This document shows positions 45,665-55,572 of a stretch of DNA of 64,000 nucleotides, in pieces. How positions within the stretch are numbered: position 1 is the first letter of the stretch; each line of letters begins with the position of its first letter. The notes under the pieces are model-generated. The model searched no databases, was not told the DNA's origin, and saw nothing but the letters and a program-made list of their open reading frames with translations. Source of the DNA: Victivallis sp. Marseille-Q1083 (lineage in GTDB: Bacteria > Verrucomicrobiota > Lentisphaeria > Victivallales > Victivallaceae); NCBI RefSeq assembly GCF_903645315.1, contig NZ_CAHJXL010000001.1:1850001-1914000 (forward strand), in the 5' to 3' direction. Position numbers and translations under genes: made by a program.

Positions 45665-47391
45665 GCAATACCGGCAAAATTGTCGGGGTCAACGGCAATT
45701 TGATCACCGCGGAATTCGCCGACCGTGTCCGGCAGAATGAAGTGGCTTATGCCGTCGTTGGCGACATTCGTTTGAAATGTGAAGTCATCCGCGTCCGCGG
45801 CAACCGCGCCGATTTGCAGGTGTACGAGAGCACCAACGGACTGAAAGTCGGTGACGAAGTCGAATTTACCGACGAGTTGTTGAGCGTCGAACTCGGACCG
45901 GGATTGTTGAAGCAGGTTTATGACGGCCTGCAGAATCCGTTGAATCTGCTGGCGGAGAAATCCGGTTTTTTCCTGCAGCGCGGCGTTTATCTGCCGGCGC
46001 TGGATTACGAGGCCGACTGGGATTTCACGCCGCTGGCGCTGCCGGGCGACAAGGTGAAGGCCGGCGACCGGCTCGGCGTCGTGCCGGAAGGCATTTTCAA
46101 GCACTACATCATGCTGCCGTTCGCCTGGAGCGGCGAATGGGAAGTCGTTTCAGTCCAGCCGGCCGACCTTTATCGCATCGGCGATACCATTGCGGTGGTG
46201 CGCAACGCCAAGGGCGAGGAGCGCAAGGTGACGATGGTGCAGAACTGGCCGGTCAAGGTGCCGATCAAAGCCTACGTCGAAAAAATGCTGCCGACGGACA
46301 CGTTGATTACCCAGCAGCGCATCATCGACACCTTTTTCCCGGTGGCGGTCGGCGGCACCTTCTGTACGCCGGGACCGTTCGGGGCCGGCAAGACGGTGCT
46401 GCAGCATGCGTTGAGCCAGTATGCCGAAGCGGATATCGTCATCATCGCCGCCTGCGGCGAACGCGCCGGTGAAGTGGTGGAAATCCTCCGCGAATTTCCG
46501 CACCTGGAAGACCCGCGGACTGGCAAGACGCTGATCGACCGTTCGATTATCATCTGCAACACCAGCAGCATGCCGGTCGCCGCCCGCGAAGCGTCGGTTT
46601 ACACGGCGGTGACGCTGGCGGAATATTACCGGCAGATGGGGTTGAACTGCCTGCTGCTGGCCGACTCGACATCGCGCTGGGCGCAGGCGTTGCGTGAAAT
46701 GTCCGGCCGGCTGGAGGAAATCCCGGGCGAAGAGGCTTTTCCGGCCTATCTGGAAAGTTTGATCGCCAGTTTCTACGAGCGGGCCGGCCTGGTCAGATTG
46801 CCGGACGGCGGAACCGGTTCGGTGACGATCGGCGGCGCGGTCAGCCCGGCCGGCGGCAACTTCGAGGAACCGGTGACCCAGGCGACTTTGAAAGTGGTCG
46901 GCGCTTTCCTCGGGTTGTCGCGCGAGCGTTCCGATGCGCGCCGCTTCCCGGCGATCCATCCGCTGGACAGTTGGAGTCATTACCACAGTGTGGTCGACGC
47001 CGATGACCTGGCGCTGGCCCGGCAGGTGCTGCGGCGCGGCAACGAGGTCAACCAGATGATGAAAGTGGTCGGCGAGGAGGGAACCCATATCGACGATTTC
47101 CTGCTTTACTTGAAGAGCGAGTTTCTCGATTACGTTTATCTACAGCAGAACACCTTCGACAAGGTGGACGGCGCTTCCGACGTCGAGCGGCAGCGCTATG
47201 TGTTCGCCAAGGTGGTTGCCGTGCTGCGGAGCGGATTCGACCAGACCGACAAAGATGCGATGCGCCGCTATTTCCTGGAGTTGCGGCAGAAATTCATCGA
47301 CTGGAACTATCTGGCGTTCGGCGCCGACGATTTCAAGAAGCAGGAAGCGGAGATCGACGCGAAAATCAAGGAGCACTCCAAAGATGCGTAA
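45661..47391 (+). CDS. atpA: V-type ATPase subunit A (catalytic)
   Basis: The 576-aa catalytic subunit that binds and hydrolyses or makes ATP in the V1 head. Walker A is GPFGAGKT (238-245), followed by [11 protein letters not shown] and the Walker B region [18 protein letters not shown]. The N-terminal beta barrel (1-70) and the non-homologous bulge domain (about 115-195) are present, the bulge being the mark of A subunits against F-type beta. It overlaps DUF2764 by 4 bases and the B gene by 8. Confidence 0.96.
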   Translation: MSNTGKIVGVNGNLITAEFADRVRQNEVAYAVVGDIRLKCEVIRVRGNRADLQVYESTNGLKVGDEVEFTDELLSVELGPGLLKQVYDGLQNPLNLLAEKSGFFLQRGVYLPALDYEADWDFTPLALPGDKVKAGDRLGVVPEGIFKHYIMLPFAWSGEWEVVSVQPADLYRIGDTIAVVRNAKGEERKVTMVQNWPVKVPIKAYVEKMLPTDTLITQQRIIDTFFPVAVGGTFCTPGPFGAGKTVLQHALSQYAEADIVIIAACGERAGEVVEILREFPHLEDPRTGKTLIDRSIIICNTSSMPVAAREASVYTAVTLAEYYRQMGLNCLLLADSTSRWAQALREMSGRLEEIPGEEAFPAYLESLIASFYERAGLVRLPDGGTGSVTIGGAVSPAGGNFEEPVTQATLKVVGAFLGLSRERSDARRFPAIHPLDSWSHYHSVVDADDLALARQVLRRGNEVNQMMKVVGEEGTHIDDFLLYLKSEFLDYVYLQQNTFDKVDGASDVERQRYVFAKVVAVLRSGFDQTDKDAMRRYFLELRQKFIDWNYLAFGADDFKKQEAEIDAKIKEHSKDA

Positions 47392-48682
47392 AATTTACCA
47401 TAAGATCATTCAGATCCAGGGCAACGTCATCACCGTCGAGGCCGAAGACGTCGCCTACAACGAGCTGGCCGAAGTGTCCAGCCGGCTGGGCACTTCGCTG
47501 GCCCAGGTCATCCGGCTGCAGGACAACAAAGTGTATTTGCAGGTATTTGCCGGCAGCCGGGGCATCAGCACCGGCGACCAGGTCCGTTTCCTCGGCCGGG
47601 AAATGCAGGTGTCGAGCTCGGAAGACCTGCTCGGCCGGATTTTCGACGGCCGCGGCGAACCGCGCGACAACCGGCCGGCGATCGATGCCGACATGGTGCC
47701 GATCGGCGGGCCGTCGGTCAACCCGGCCAAGCGGATCATCCCGCGCAATATGATCCGGACCGGCATTCCGATGATCGACGTGTTCAACACGCTGGTCGAA
47801 TCCCAGAAACTGCCGATTTTCTCAATCGCCGGCGAGCCGTACAACCAGTTGCTGGCCCGGATCGCGCTGCAGGCGGAGGTCGATGTCATCATCCTCGGCG
47901 GCATGGGATTGAAATATGACGATTATCTGTATCTGCGCAACACGCTGGATGAACACGGCGCGCTGTCGCGTTCGGTGCTGTTCGTCCACACCGCCAGCGA
48001 TCCGACGGTGGAATGTCTGATGGTGCCGGATATGGCGCTGGCGGTGGCCGAGCGCTATGCACTGGAAGGCAAGCGGGTGCTGGTGCTGCTGACCGATATG
48101 ACCAACTTCGCCGACGCGTTGAAGGAAATCGCCATCACGATGGAACAGATTCCGGCCAACCGCGGTTATCCCGGCGATTTGTACAGCCAGTTGGCGTCGC
48201 GTTATGAGAAAGCTGTCGACTTCGACGGCGCCGGTTCGATCACCATTCTGGCGGTGACGACGATGCCGGGCGACGACGTCACCCACCCGGTGCCGGACAA
48301 TACCGGTTACATCACCGAGGGACAGTTTTATCTGCGGCAGGGGCGCATTGAGCCGTTCGGTTCGTTGAGCCGTCTGAAGCAGCAGGTCAACTCCAAGACG
48401 CGCGCCGACCATCGGGCGATCATGGATACGATGATCCGTTTTTATTCGGATTACCGCGAGACGATGGAGAAGCAGTCGATGGGCTTCCAGATGAGCAACT
48501 GGGATAAAAAGCTGCTGAAATACGGCAGGCTCTTCGAAAGCCGGATGATGGATCTGTCGGTCAACATTCCGCTGGAAGAGGCGCTGGATCTCGGCTGGCA
48601 GACGCTGGCGGAGTGTTTCGACCCGACCGAATGCGGCATCAAGTCCGACTTGGTCAAGGAATTCTGGCCGAAATCGCATTGA
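47384..48682 (+). CDS. atpB: V-type ATPase subunit B (non-catalytic)
   Basis: A 432-aa partner of subunit A in the V1 ring. It has the barrel, the core with [20 protein letters not shown] (no Walker A, as expected), [20 protein letters not shown], and [45 protein letters not shown]-type sequence (here given by its first words) is the highly conserved sensor region near residue 285. The start at 47384 overlaps the A stop by 8 bases and has GGAG upstream; the open frame extends further up but lies inside the A gene. Confidence 0.96.
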   Translation: MRKIYHKIIQIQGNVITVEAEDVAYNELAEVSSRLGTSLAQVIRLQDNKVYLQVFAGSRGISTGDQVRFLGREMQVSSSEDLLGRIFDGRGEPRDNRPAIDADMVPIGGPSVNPAKRIIPRNMIRTGIPMIDVFNTLVESQKLPIFSIAGEPYNQLLARIALQAEVDVIILGGMGLKYDDYLYLRNTLDEHGALSRSVLFVHTASDPTVECLMVPDMALAVAERYALEGKRVLVLLTDMTNFADALKEIAITMEQIPANRGYPGDLYSQLASRYEKAVDFDGAGSITILAVTTMPGDDVTHPVPDNTGYITEGQFYLRQGRIEPFGSLSRLKQQVNSKTRADHRAIMDTMIRFYSDYRETMEKQSMGFQMSNWDKKLLKYGRLFESRMMDLSVNIPLEEALDLGWQTLAECFDPTECGIKSDLVKEFWPKSH

Positions 48683-48715
48683 ACAGGATGCGGCAAACGA
48701 TAGGGCTGACGAATT

Positions 48716-49324
48716 ATGGCTAAGATAAAGTTGACAAAAACCGAATTGAAAGCGCAGCAGGACGACCTGAAGCGTTATCAGCGGTTTCTGCCCACTTTGC
48801 AGTTGAAGAAACAGCAATTGCTGCTGGAAATGCGCTCGAGCGCGGTCCGGTTGCGCGAAAATGAGGACGAGGAAGCCGCATTGCGCAAACAGTTGGCCGG
48901 CTGGGTGGCGATATTCGGCGACGAACGGTTGCTGGAAACGGTGCCGTCGCTGCTGTCGATCGTCGAGATCGACAAGGGCACCGCCAACATCGCCGGCGTG
49001 ACGGTGCCGGTGTTCCGCAAAGTGGAGTTTGAAACGAAGCCTTATGACCTCTTTGCCGCCGATTTTTATCTGGACGCAGTGCTGGAGGCGGTGCGGCAGG
49101 TGATTTCGGTGCAGGAGGCGCATCGGGTGCTCGAAGAGCAGTACCGGTTGCTGGCGGCGGAGTTGGCGACGACGACGCAGCGGGTCAATCTGTTTGAAAA
49201 AGTGAAGATTCCGGAATGTAAGGAAAATATCCGGAAAATTCGCATTTATATGGGCGATCAGGATACGGCCGCGGTGGCCCGGTCCAAGATCGCCAAACGA
49301 AAATCACAGGAGACGGCGGCATGA
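48716..49324 (+). CDS. atpD: V-type ATPase subunit D
   Basis: The 202-aa central-shaft subunit, comparable to F-type gamma. The start KIKLTKTELKAQQDDLKRYQ and the long antiparallel helices (1-60 and 135-190) match the family, with EIDKGTANIAGV and VKIPECKENIRKIRIYMGD near the C-terminus. It overlaps the subunit I gene by 4 bases (ATGA). Confidence 0.93.
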   Translation: MAKIKLTKTELKAQQDDLKRYQRFLPTLQLKKQQLLLEMRSSAVRLRENEDEEAALRKQLAGWVAIFGDERLLETVPSLLSIVEIDKGTANIAGVTVPVFRKVEFETKPYDLFAADFYLDAVLEAVRQVISVQEAHRVLEEQYRLLAAELATTTQRVNLFEKVKIPECKENIRKIRIYMGDQDTAAVARSKIAKRKSQETAA

Positions 49325-51120
49325 TTGTACCGATGAAAAAAATCTCGCTGCTCTGTTTGAAAAATGAGCAAGGTGCGACGCTGGAGGCGATCAGTTCGCT
49401 CGGTGTCATGCACGTCATTGCCGAAAAAGTCGCCGATTCGACCGACCGGCAGGCGGTGGCGGCGCGCCTGGCGCAGTTGGAGCGGGTCATCGATTTCCTG
49501 AAGAATGCTCTGCCGCCGGAAGCGGCGCCGCCGGCGACGGATTCCCGCGACGGCGAGCAGATTTTTCTGGAAGCCTGGGAATTGATCGGCCGGCGCGACG
49601 GACTGGAAAAAGAGCTGGAAAATGGCCGGCGGCAGGGCGTGCAGTTGTTCCCGTGGGGTGATTTCTCGCCGGAGTTGCTGGCTGGGCTGGCGGAACGAAA
49701 TATTTTTGTCCGGCTTTTCGAGTGTTCGCCTCGGGAATTCGAGACATTTACGGCACCGGAAGGCGTCGTCGTCAAGGAGATCAGCCGGACCAAATCGACC
49801 GTCCATCTGGCGCTGGTCGGCGATGCGCCGTTTGAGACGGCCCTGACGCCGGCGCAACTGCCGGACAAAGTCAGCTTGAGCAGCCTGGCCAGGCGGGAAA
49901 GTGAAATCGTCGGCGAACTGACGGAAATCAATTCCCGGCTGGAGACGCTGGGCGCCGAATTGCCGAAGCTGCGGTGTTGGCAGCAGCAGTTGACCGAACA
50001 GGCGCAGTTGTTCAAAGCGCGCGACGGAATGACCGCTTTCGACGAGATCATCATGTTGCGCGGCTTCGTCCCGGCGCCGGAGGTGCCGAACCTGCAACAG
50101 GCCGCTTTGAAAGAGGGCTGGGCGCTGTTGATCGAGGATCCGGCGGCGGATGAACAGGTGCCGACGCTGATCAAACTGCCGAAGGCGTTGAAGCTGGTGC
50201 AGCCGTTGTTCCAGTTCCTCGGCATTTCGCCGGGTTACCGGGAAGTGGACGCCAGCGCCGCGGTGCTGGTATTCTTCACGATCTACTTCGGCATCATCGT
50301 CGGCGACGCCGGTTACGGGCTGATCTTTCTGACCGCGACGCTGGCGGCGTTCTTCAAACTGCGGCACAACCCGAAGGCCAAACAGCCGTTGCGGCTCGGT
50401 TTCACCTGCAGCATTGCGACGATTGTCTGGGGGTGTCTCAGCGGCAACTTTTTCGGTACAGCGCTGATTCCGGGCATCAAATGGCTGACGGATGAAGCGG
50501 TGAAAAATGCCAATATGCAGGTATTTTGCTTCCTGCTGGCGGTCATTCAGATGTCGCTCGGCCATATCTGGCAGGCGCTGGTCTGCGGCAAATGGCGGAA
50601 GGTGATCGGCAATCTCGGCTGGATGCTGGTGCTGTGGGGCAACTGCATTCTGGCGATCCGGATGGTCGCCTATCCCGGCGATTTTCCGCATTTCATGTAC
50701 TACTGTTATGGGGCGGGCGCGGCCATGGTGCTGTTCGGCGCGGTCAACTGGCGCGATATCGGCGAGGTGTTCAACATCCCGTTTTCGTTCATCAACAGTT
50801 TCGTCGACGTGCTCAGCTATATCCGGTTGTTCGCCGTCGGCATGGCCGGATATTACATCGCCTGGAGTTTCAATCTGATGGGGACTCAGGTCGGCAACCT
50901 GTTTCCGGGTGCGCTGGCGTTCGGCATCCTGATCATGCTGTTCGGGCATCTGCTGAATTTGTCGCTCTGCCTGATGAGCGTGCTGGTCCACGGCGTCCGG
51001 CTCAATACGCTGGAATTCGCCAACCACATCGGGCTGAGCTGGTCCGGATTTGAATTCAATCCATTGAAAAAAATAACCAATACTACTACTGAAGGAGAAG
51101 ACAATCATGGAAATGAGTGA
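49321..51120 (+). CDS. atpI: V-type ATPase subunit I
   Basis: The 599-aa membrane stator, equal to subunit a. The cytoplasmic half (1-300) begins MKKISLLCLKNEQGATLEAISSL with coiled coils at about 60-105 and 190-245. The membrane half (about 310-570) has seven to eight helices, among them VLVFFTIYFGIIVGDAGYGLIF and the proton-path segment SYIRLFAVGMAGYYIAW, with the essential Arg in IRLF. It overlaps subunit D by 4 bases and subunit K by 14. Confidence 0.94.
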   Translation: MIVPMKKISLLCLKNEQGATLEAISSLGVMHVIAEKVADSTDRQAVAARLAQLERVIDFLKNALPPEAAPPATDSRDGEQIFLEAWELIGRRDGLEKELENGRRQGVQLFPWGDFSPELLAGLAERNIFVRLFECSPREFETFTAPEGVVVKEISRTKSTVHLALVGDAPFETALTPAQLPDKVSLSSLARRESEIVGELTEINSRLETLGAELPKLRCWQQQLTEQAQLFKARDGMTAFDEIIMLRGFVPAPEVPNLQQAALKEGWALLIEDPAADEQVPTLIKLPKALKLVQPLFQFLGISPGYREVDASAAVLVFFTIYFGIIVGDAGYGLIFLTATLAAFFKLRHNPKAKQPLRLGFTCSIATIVWGCLSGNFFGTALIPGIKWLTDEAVKNANMQVFCFLLAVIQMSLGHIWQALVCGKWRKVIGNLGWMLVLWGNCILAIRMVAYPGDFPHFMYYCYGAGAAMVLFGAVNWRDIGEVFNIPFSFINSFVDVLSYIRLFAVGMAGYYIAWSFNLMGTQVGNLFPGALAFGILIMLFGHLLNLSLCLMSVLVHGVRLNTLEFANHIGLSWSGFEFNPLKKITNTTTEGEDNHGNE

Positions 51121-51550
51121 AGCATTGATGCAGGCGTTGTGCAATGGCGGCCGTTTCGCGGCGGTCGGCTTGGCGGCGATTGGTTCGGCGCTGGGAACCG
51201 GCACTGCCGGTCAGGCGGCGGTCGGGGCGATGAAAAAATGTTATGCCCAGAACAAGCCGGCTTCCTTTCTGTTGGTGGCCCTGGCCGGTTTCCCGTTGTC
51301 GCAGACGCTGTATGGCCTGGTGATGATGCTGCTGTTAACCAAGGATGCCGCCAGTTGGCCGCAGGCGCTGCTGATCGGTATTCTCGGCGGCGCCGGCATG
51401 GGTGTTTCGGCCTGGTACCAGGGGAAAGCGGCGGCGGCGGCCTGTGATTCGCTGGGTGAGACCGGCAAAGGATTTGCCAACTACGTCATCATCCTCGGTA
51501 TCATCGAAACGGTGGCGATCTTTACGCTGGTGTTCGCGCTGCTGGTTTAA
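51107..51550 (+). CDS. atpK: V-type ATPase subunit K (proteolipid ring)
   Basis: A 147-aa double-hairpin proteolipid with four transmembrane helices. Two repeats begin FAAVGLAAIGSALGTGTAG and LLIGILGGAGMGVSAWYQG; the ion-binding Glu lies in the fourth helix (IILGIIETVAIFTLVF). The repeats have a clear Gln and Thr near the site, but proton versus sodium cannot be decided safely from this alone. Last gene of the operon, followed by a terminator. F and G subunits are not visible in the operon. Confidence 0.93.
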   Translation: MEMSEALMQALCNGGRFAAVGLAAIGSALGTGTAGQAAVGAMKKCYAQNKPASFLLVALAGFPLSQTLYGLVMMLLLTKDAASWPQALLIGILGGAGMGVSAWYQGKAAAAACDSLGETGKGFANYVIILGIIETVAIFTLVFALLV

Positions 51551-51577
51551 GGCCGCGTCGGATTCCCGATCCTGTTT

Positions 51578-51611
51578 CCCTCTGACGGTTTGACCGCCAG
51601 GGGGATTTTTT
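51578..51611 (+). terminator. Rho-independent terminator of the V-ATPase operon
   Basis: CCCTCTG-A-CGGT pairs with ACCG-C-CAGGGGG, followed by ATTTTTTA, 27 bases after the last stop codon. Confidence 0.75.
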
Positions 51612-51871
51612 ATGTTATCCCCTGTTGTTGCAACTTTCCTTTTCCGAGAATGGGTGTTGCCGCTCGTCGGAGGGCAAGGCAAAAGTTGCAGAAGACACGT
51701 CAGATGTGCTACGGTAAAGAGGTTGGATTCGGCAGCCAGCCGATGAAAATCGCAGAGTTTTTCGATCTTTGAGAGATCGTATAAAAGATGGAGAGATGCT
51801 TCCGCTACCGTGCTTTGCCTTTAGACCGTACAGCTTATCCAGGCACCAAAAACGAATAAGCAAAATGGGTC
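51612..51871 (+). other. Non-coding flank of the IS110 remnant, possible bridge-RNA region
   Basis: 260 bases without a credible gene between the V-ATPase terminator and the IS110 transposase remnant. The element's left end must lie here. It contains short inverted stretches such as ATCTTTGAGAGAT near 51768. In IS110 elements this 5' region encodes the bridge RNA that selects target and donor; whether one survives here cannot be read by eye. Confidence 0.35.
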
Positions 51872-52939
51872 ATGGCAAGCCACTCTGCTAATGTACAACA
51901 GAAACAGGAGGATGCAAGCATAGCAGGAACGAAAGCAGGTATTTGGGCTGGATTCGATGTCGGCAAGGTAAGTTTTTCTGCTGTGCTGGATATACTTACG
52001 AAAAACGAGAGAGCAAAGATTGCCACGCTTCCGTACCGTGATTTCAAACGCACACTGGAAGATGTCGAGCAATTCTTTCAGTGGGCAAAGAAAACCATTC
52101 TCGGTCACGATTTTCGAATCGTAATGGAAACCACCGGCTGTTATTCGCAGCATTTGACCGACTGGATCAATCAACTTCATCCGGAAGTCGGCGTTACGAT
52201 TGAAAACGCCAGAAATATTCATACATTTATCCAAAGTTTGAATCTGCTGCACAATACCGACAAGCTTGATGCACGAGCCATAGCCCGATTCGGTACGGAA
52301 CGCCGGCCCAAACCTACGAATCGTCCCTCGAAAACGATTTTGACCATCTGCGAACTTTCCCGCGAAAGAACCGCCCTGCTCAAAGCTCGGGTCGACTTGC
52401 AGAATCGCCGCGATACGCTGACTTCTCCGATCGTTCGCAAAATCAATGCTCAAACGTTGGCGACTCTGACCATTCAGATTGAAAAAATCGACAAGGCAAT
52501 CAAAGCCTGCGTAGTTCAAGATGAAGAGTTGCTTGCCGAAGTCCATATCATGACGACCATGCCGGGCGTGAGTTTTATTTCCGCGTACAAGCATACTCGC
52601 TGAAATCGGCTCGCTGAAACAGTATTCGGCGAAGGAACTTTCCTCCTTATCCGGCTTGGCGCCTCGAATTGTGGAATCCGGCTCAAGCGTTCATTCCTCA
52701 TTATTTGAGCCGATGATCTCAGGACTACTTCGGCAGATCCTCTACTTGGATTCGGTTCCCGGAGTTTCCAAATTCCGGTTCTTCAGGAATTTCGTCAGCA
52801 CTTGATCGCCAAAGGCAAGAAAAAAATGACCGCCCGGTGTGCTTGCATGCGGAAAATGCTTTTAATGCTCCGTTTCATGGTTGTCCATAAAACACTCTTC
52901 GATGAAGATTTTTTGAAAAATTCATCGAAGGGTGCTTGA
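51872..52939 (+). pseudogene. IS110 family transposase, broken by frameshifts
   Basis: The first 243 codons (to 52603) read as an IS110-type transposase: AGFDVGKVSFSAVLD with the first Asp of the RuvC-like DEDD site, METTGCYSQHL with the Glu, and NTDKLDARAIARF with the Asp pair. A shift near 52590 then moves the frame; the next piece reads ILAEIGSLKQYSAKELSSL and LRQILYLDSV, the transposase_20 domain with its conserved Ser. A second shift near 52780 gives LIAKGKKKMTARCACMRKML and a stop at 52937-52939. The protein cannot be made whole, so the element is dead on its own. A promoter for the next gene overlaps its end. Confidence 0.85.
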
Positions 52940-52964
52940 CTTTAGATACACTATCTTTTATGCT
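52936..52964 (+). promoter_or_regulatory. Predicted promoter of the AT-rich gene island
   Basis: TTGACT (52936-52941), 17-base spacer, TATGCT (52959-52964). The -35 box overlaps the stop codon of the IS110 remnant; the transcript would start about 100 bases before the first island gene. Confidence 0.5.
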
Positions 52965-53067
52965 AGTTTGGCTGATTGGCAAAAGAAGGATACCGCTGTT
53001 GTTACAATCCATTAAGGATAATTATGTCAATTTATATTCTTTAATTTCATATTATTACGAGAGAGTT

Positions 53068-54012
53068 ATGAAAAATTATTTAAAGTTGGTAGTTGTCTTT
53101 TTGTATGGATATTGTAGCTTATTACTGCTTCATGCAACAGAGCAGAATGCTTTAGACTTCTGGCAGAAAAAATTGATTGATCGAGTCGATGAACAAGAGA
53201 AATACAGTATAATTGCGGATTCAAAAGAAAAAGAAAGATGTTATTATGAGTTGTTTGAAAAAATAGAAGTAGACCTGAGAAAGTATCAACCATCAGAAGG
53301 TGTTATATTATATACCAAATATTTTCAACATCTAAGCTGCTATGAAGGAATTGTCAATAAGCTTGAAGATTATATGAAGAAATTGCGTAATAAGCAGAAT
53401 AAAGATGTTGTCGATTATGTCATATTGATTTATTGTTTGCAAGGTCTAGATGATGAAGCTAATCTTCCTGAGCATGCAGATGAAATTTTGACATATTATG
53501 AGTACATTGTTTCCTCTGATTCAAATTGGAAAGATTGGGCTTTTTTATATAGATTATTATATTATAAAAATTTGTTAAAAATTGATCAACATATTATTGT
53601 AAAAGGAATAGCGGAAGAAATTATTTTTACGCCCAATGCTGCTGTTTTGGAATATGAATATAATATAACGAGAGTATTTGATAGCTTTTTGAAAGATTAC
53701 AAAGATAGTTATATAAAATATGATGTGGTTGCCTTGCGTTTTTCAAAAAACTTTCATGCATTATTTCATCATATTCAATTAATACAAAATAATTTGTTGT
53801 TTTTTTATAATTTGAATATCGATCAAGATGATCTTGATCTGGTCAAGCAAAAATTGGCATTGAATTTTGATTATTGGAATGAAGTGAGAAAAAAATATTC
53901 TAGCAATATGGAAAAAATATATTTATATGGGGCTTTGTATGATGCATTATCAAATGGAGGAGGAAAGCAAATTAAAGAAATCGTGGATAAATTAAAAGAT
54001 TTCATCGATTAG
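53068..54012 (+). CDS. Secreted protein of unknown function, paralog A
   Basis: I do not recognise this 314-aa protein. It has a signal peptide-like start (MKNYLKLVVVFLYGYCSLLLLH, two over the core, residues 1-22) and then a helical, Lys/Asp/Tyr-rich body. It aligns along its full length with the next gene: LDFWQKKLIDRV, EGVILYTKYFQHL, SDSNWKDWAFLYRLLYYK and EYEYNITR have counterparts there. The DNA is strongly AT-rich against the window's general GC-richness, which suggests transfer from another source. The ATG at 53068 is preferred (GAGAG upstream, signal peptide at the start); the frame is open further back. Nothing indicates an enzyme. Confidence 0.75.
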   Translation: MKNYLKLVVVFLYGYCSLLLLHATEQNALDFWQKKLIDRVDEQEKYSIIADSKEKERCYYELFEKIEVDLRKYQPSEGVILYTKYFQHLSCYEGIVNKLEDYMKKLRNKQNKDVVDYVILIYCLQGLDDEANLPEHADEILTYYEYIVSSDSNWKDWAFLYRLLYYKNLLKIDQHIIVKGIAEEIIFTPNAAVLEYEYNITRVFDSFLKDYKDSYIKYDVVALRFSKNFHALFHHIQLIQNNLLFFYNLNIDQDDLDLVKQKLALNFDYWNEVRKKYSSNMEKIYLYGALYDALSNGGGKQIKEIVDKLKDFID

Positions 54013-54043
54013 TTCCTGTATTAGTTCAGAGGAATATAAAAAC

Positions 54044-55006
54044 ATGACAAAGATGTTATTTGCGATTTTATTTTTAGCATTTTTAATTGGAAATCTTGCA
54101 AAATGTGAAGAAATATTTAATTTAAATCACTGGGAAAATGAATTGATAAAAAATGTTAATAAACAATTTGATATCAATTGTGTTATTGATGAAAAAAAGA
54201 GAGAAGAATTTTATAGTAAATTATTTATACAGGTACGAAATGAGATTGGAAACTCAGAACCTTCAAGTGGAATTTTTCTTTATACTGTTTATTTTAAATA
54301 CTTATGTCGCTGTCCAGAAATATACAATAAATTGCAAAATGAGAGAAAAAAAATTGAATTGCTTCCCAATAAAAATATTTTATTGATCTGTTATTTAGAG
54401 GGCGAGGATGAGTTATTAGGTGAGAAAAATAATAGCCAGGAAATTCTAGCTCTGTATGATGCGATTATTACATCTGGATCAAGATGGAAAGATTGGGCGG
54501 AATTTAGTCGATTGGTATATCTGAAAACCATTTTAACATCCTCCAAAGATATAAATTCAATTTTTATTGAACGCAAAGATGGTGGGTTTGCCTTTGTTCC
54601 GGAACAAGACAAAATTGAAGAATATGAATATAATATTACATTAAATTTATCTCACGAATTGATATCAAAGAAAAGTTATATGAATTATGAGATAATTACT
54701 TTTCAATTTATAGAAGCTCAAAGAGTGATCGCTTGTCATATTAAATCTTTACAAGCTGATATAGAGGATTTAGCTGATTTTGGTATTACTCAGGATGAGA
54801 TTGTTTTACTAAATAATTCTTTGCTGATGGCTCCAGAATATCAGGATTTTTTGTCTGAAGGTCCTCGCTGGTTAAAAAAAATGTATTGGTATATGAATAT
54901 ATACCGGGCTTTTCAAGAGGATAAATGTATTGAATTAATACAGAGTATTACCAAAACTTTGGATTCGCAAAATATTATGGAATTACCTTTAGATTCGTTG
55001 AATTAG
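54044..55006 (+). CDS. Secreted protein of unknown function, paralog B
   Basis: A 320-aa relative of the preceding gene, arisen by tandem duplication. A signal peptide is clear (MTKMLFAILFLAFLIGNLAKCE, cleavage near Ala19 or Cys21; the Cys could also be a lipoprotein site). Shared segments include SGIFLYTVYFKYL, SGSRWKDWAEFSRLVYLK, EEYEYNIT and KMYWYMNIYRA. The two differ enough that the duplication is not recent. AT-rich throughout. A gap of 31 bases to paralog A suggests one transcript. No known domain is visible. Confidence 0.78.
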   Translation: MTKMLFAILFLAFLIGNLAKCEEIFNLNHWENELIKNVNKQFDINCVIDEKKREEFYSKLFIQVRNEIGNSEPSSGIFLYTVYFKYLCRCPEIYNKLQNERKKIELLPNKNILLICYLEGEDELLGEKNNSQEILALYDAIITSGSRWKDWAEFSRLVYLKTILTSSKDINSIFIERKDGGFAFVPEQDKIEEYEYNITLNLSHELISKKSYMNYEIITFQFIEAQRVIACHIKSLQADIEDLADFGITQDEIVLLNNSLLMAPEYQDFLSEGPRWLKKMYWYMNIYRAFQEDKCIELIQSITKTLDSQNIMELPLDSLN

Positions 55007-55275
55007 GACGGCGAAAACTAAATTAATTAAGTCATTGGAAAAGTTGTCAATATTGAGGTCAGATATTAAATGATTTTTCATTGTCGACTATTTATATTAT
55101 GCGACTGGGAGTTCCTGCTATTACTTTTGAAGGATGAGTGTTTGTCATTACAGTTTTATGTTGGCAAAATGTCAAATTTTAGTGATGCAATTTTTCAAAC
55201 TTCGGAACATTTTTCCACGTATTTTGGGGAAAGAAGAAATGTAGCCGATGATAATCAAACTTTATATATCTTATT
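55007..55275 (+). other. AT-rich interval with a weak small frame
   Basis: The only candidate is a 69-codon frame at 55070-55279 with hydrophobic start (FHCRLFILCDWEFLLLLL). It lacks a ribosome site and ends inside the start of the next frame. I cannot support it as a gene; it may be a decayed secreted-protein gene. Confidence 0.3.
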
Positions 55276-55572
55276 ATGATGTGGATGACGGCAATTATAC
55301 GGCTTTTCTGTAGACGGGGCACACCGTACTATGATCCCAGTTACAGACATGACGGAGGTTTGAGTTATGGGAGTCTAGCTGGGTTGGCTGCCGCTGTCGT
55401 TGAAAAATATTATTATGATAGAAAATTTGTATTCACAGGGGCGGGGTTTGTTGAGGAGCCCCTTCCGCGAGGTACAATTCCTGGGCCATCTCCGAACCCT
55501 GTGACTGTGGCCCCATATGTCGGTCCTTATATAGAATTTCCGAATACAAACAATGGAGAACTGCAATTATGA
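55276..55572 (+). CDS. Small protein of unknown function
   Basis: A 98-codon frame without a good ribosome site. The N-terminal 15 residues look accidental, while the rest (GGLSYGSLAGLAAAVVEKYYYD, slightly over the core, then a Pro/Gly-rich tail) looks protein-like: one short hydrophobic stretch and a Pro-rich C-terminus. Its stop overlaps the next gene's ATG by 4 bases (ATGA), which favours real translation. It could be the end of a longer gene whose start has been lost. Confidence 0.4.
   Translation: MMWMTAIIRLFCRRGTPYYDPSYRHDGGLSYGSLAGLAAAVVEKYYYDRKFVFTGAGFVEEPLPRGTIPGPSPNPVTVAPYVGPYIEFPNTNNGELQL

Noticed and set aside
49258-51204. A 648-codon minus-strand frame opposite V-ATPase subunit I.
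   Set aside because: The plus-strand subunit I is unambiguous and the antisense frame has His/Gln/Arg-rich shadow composition.
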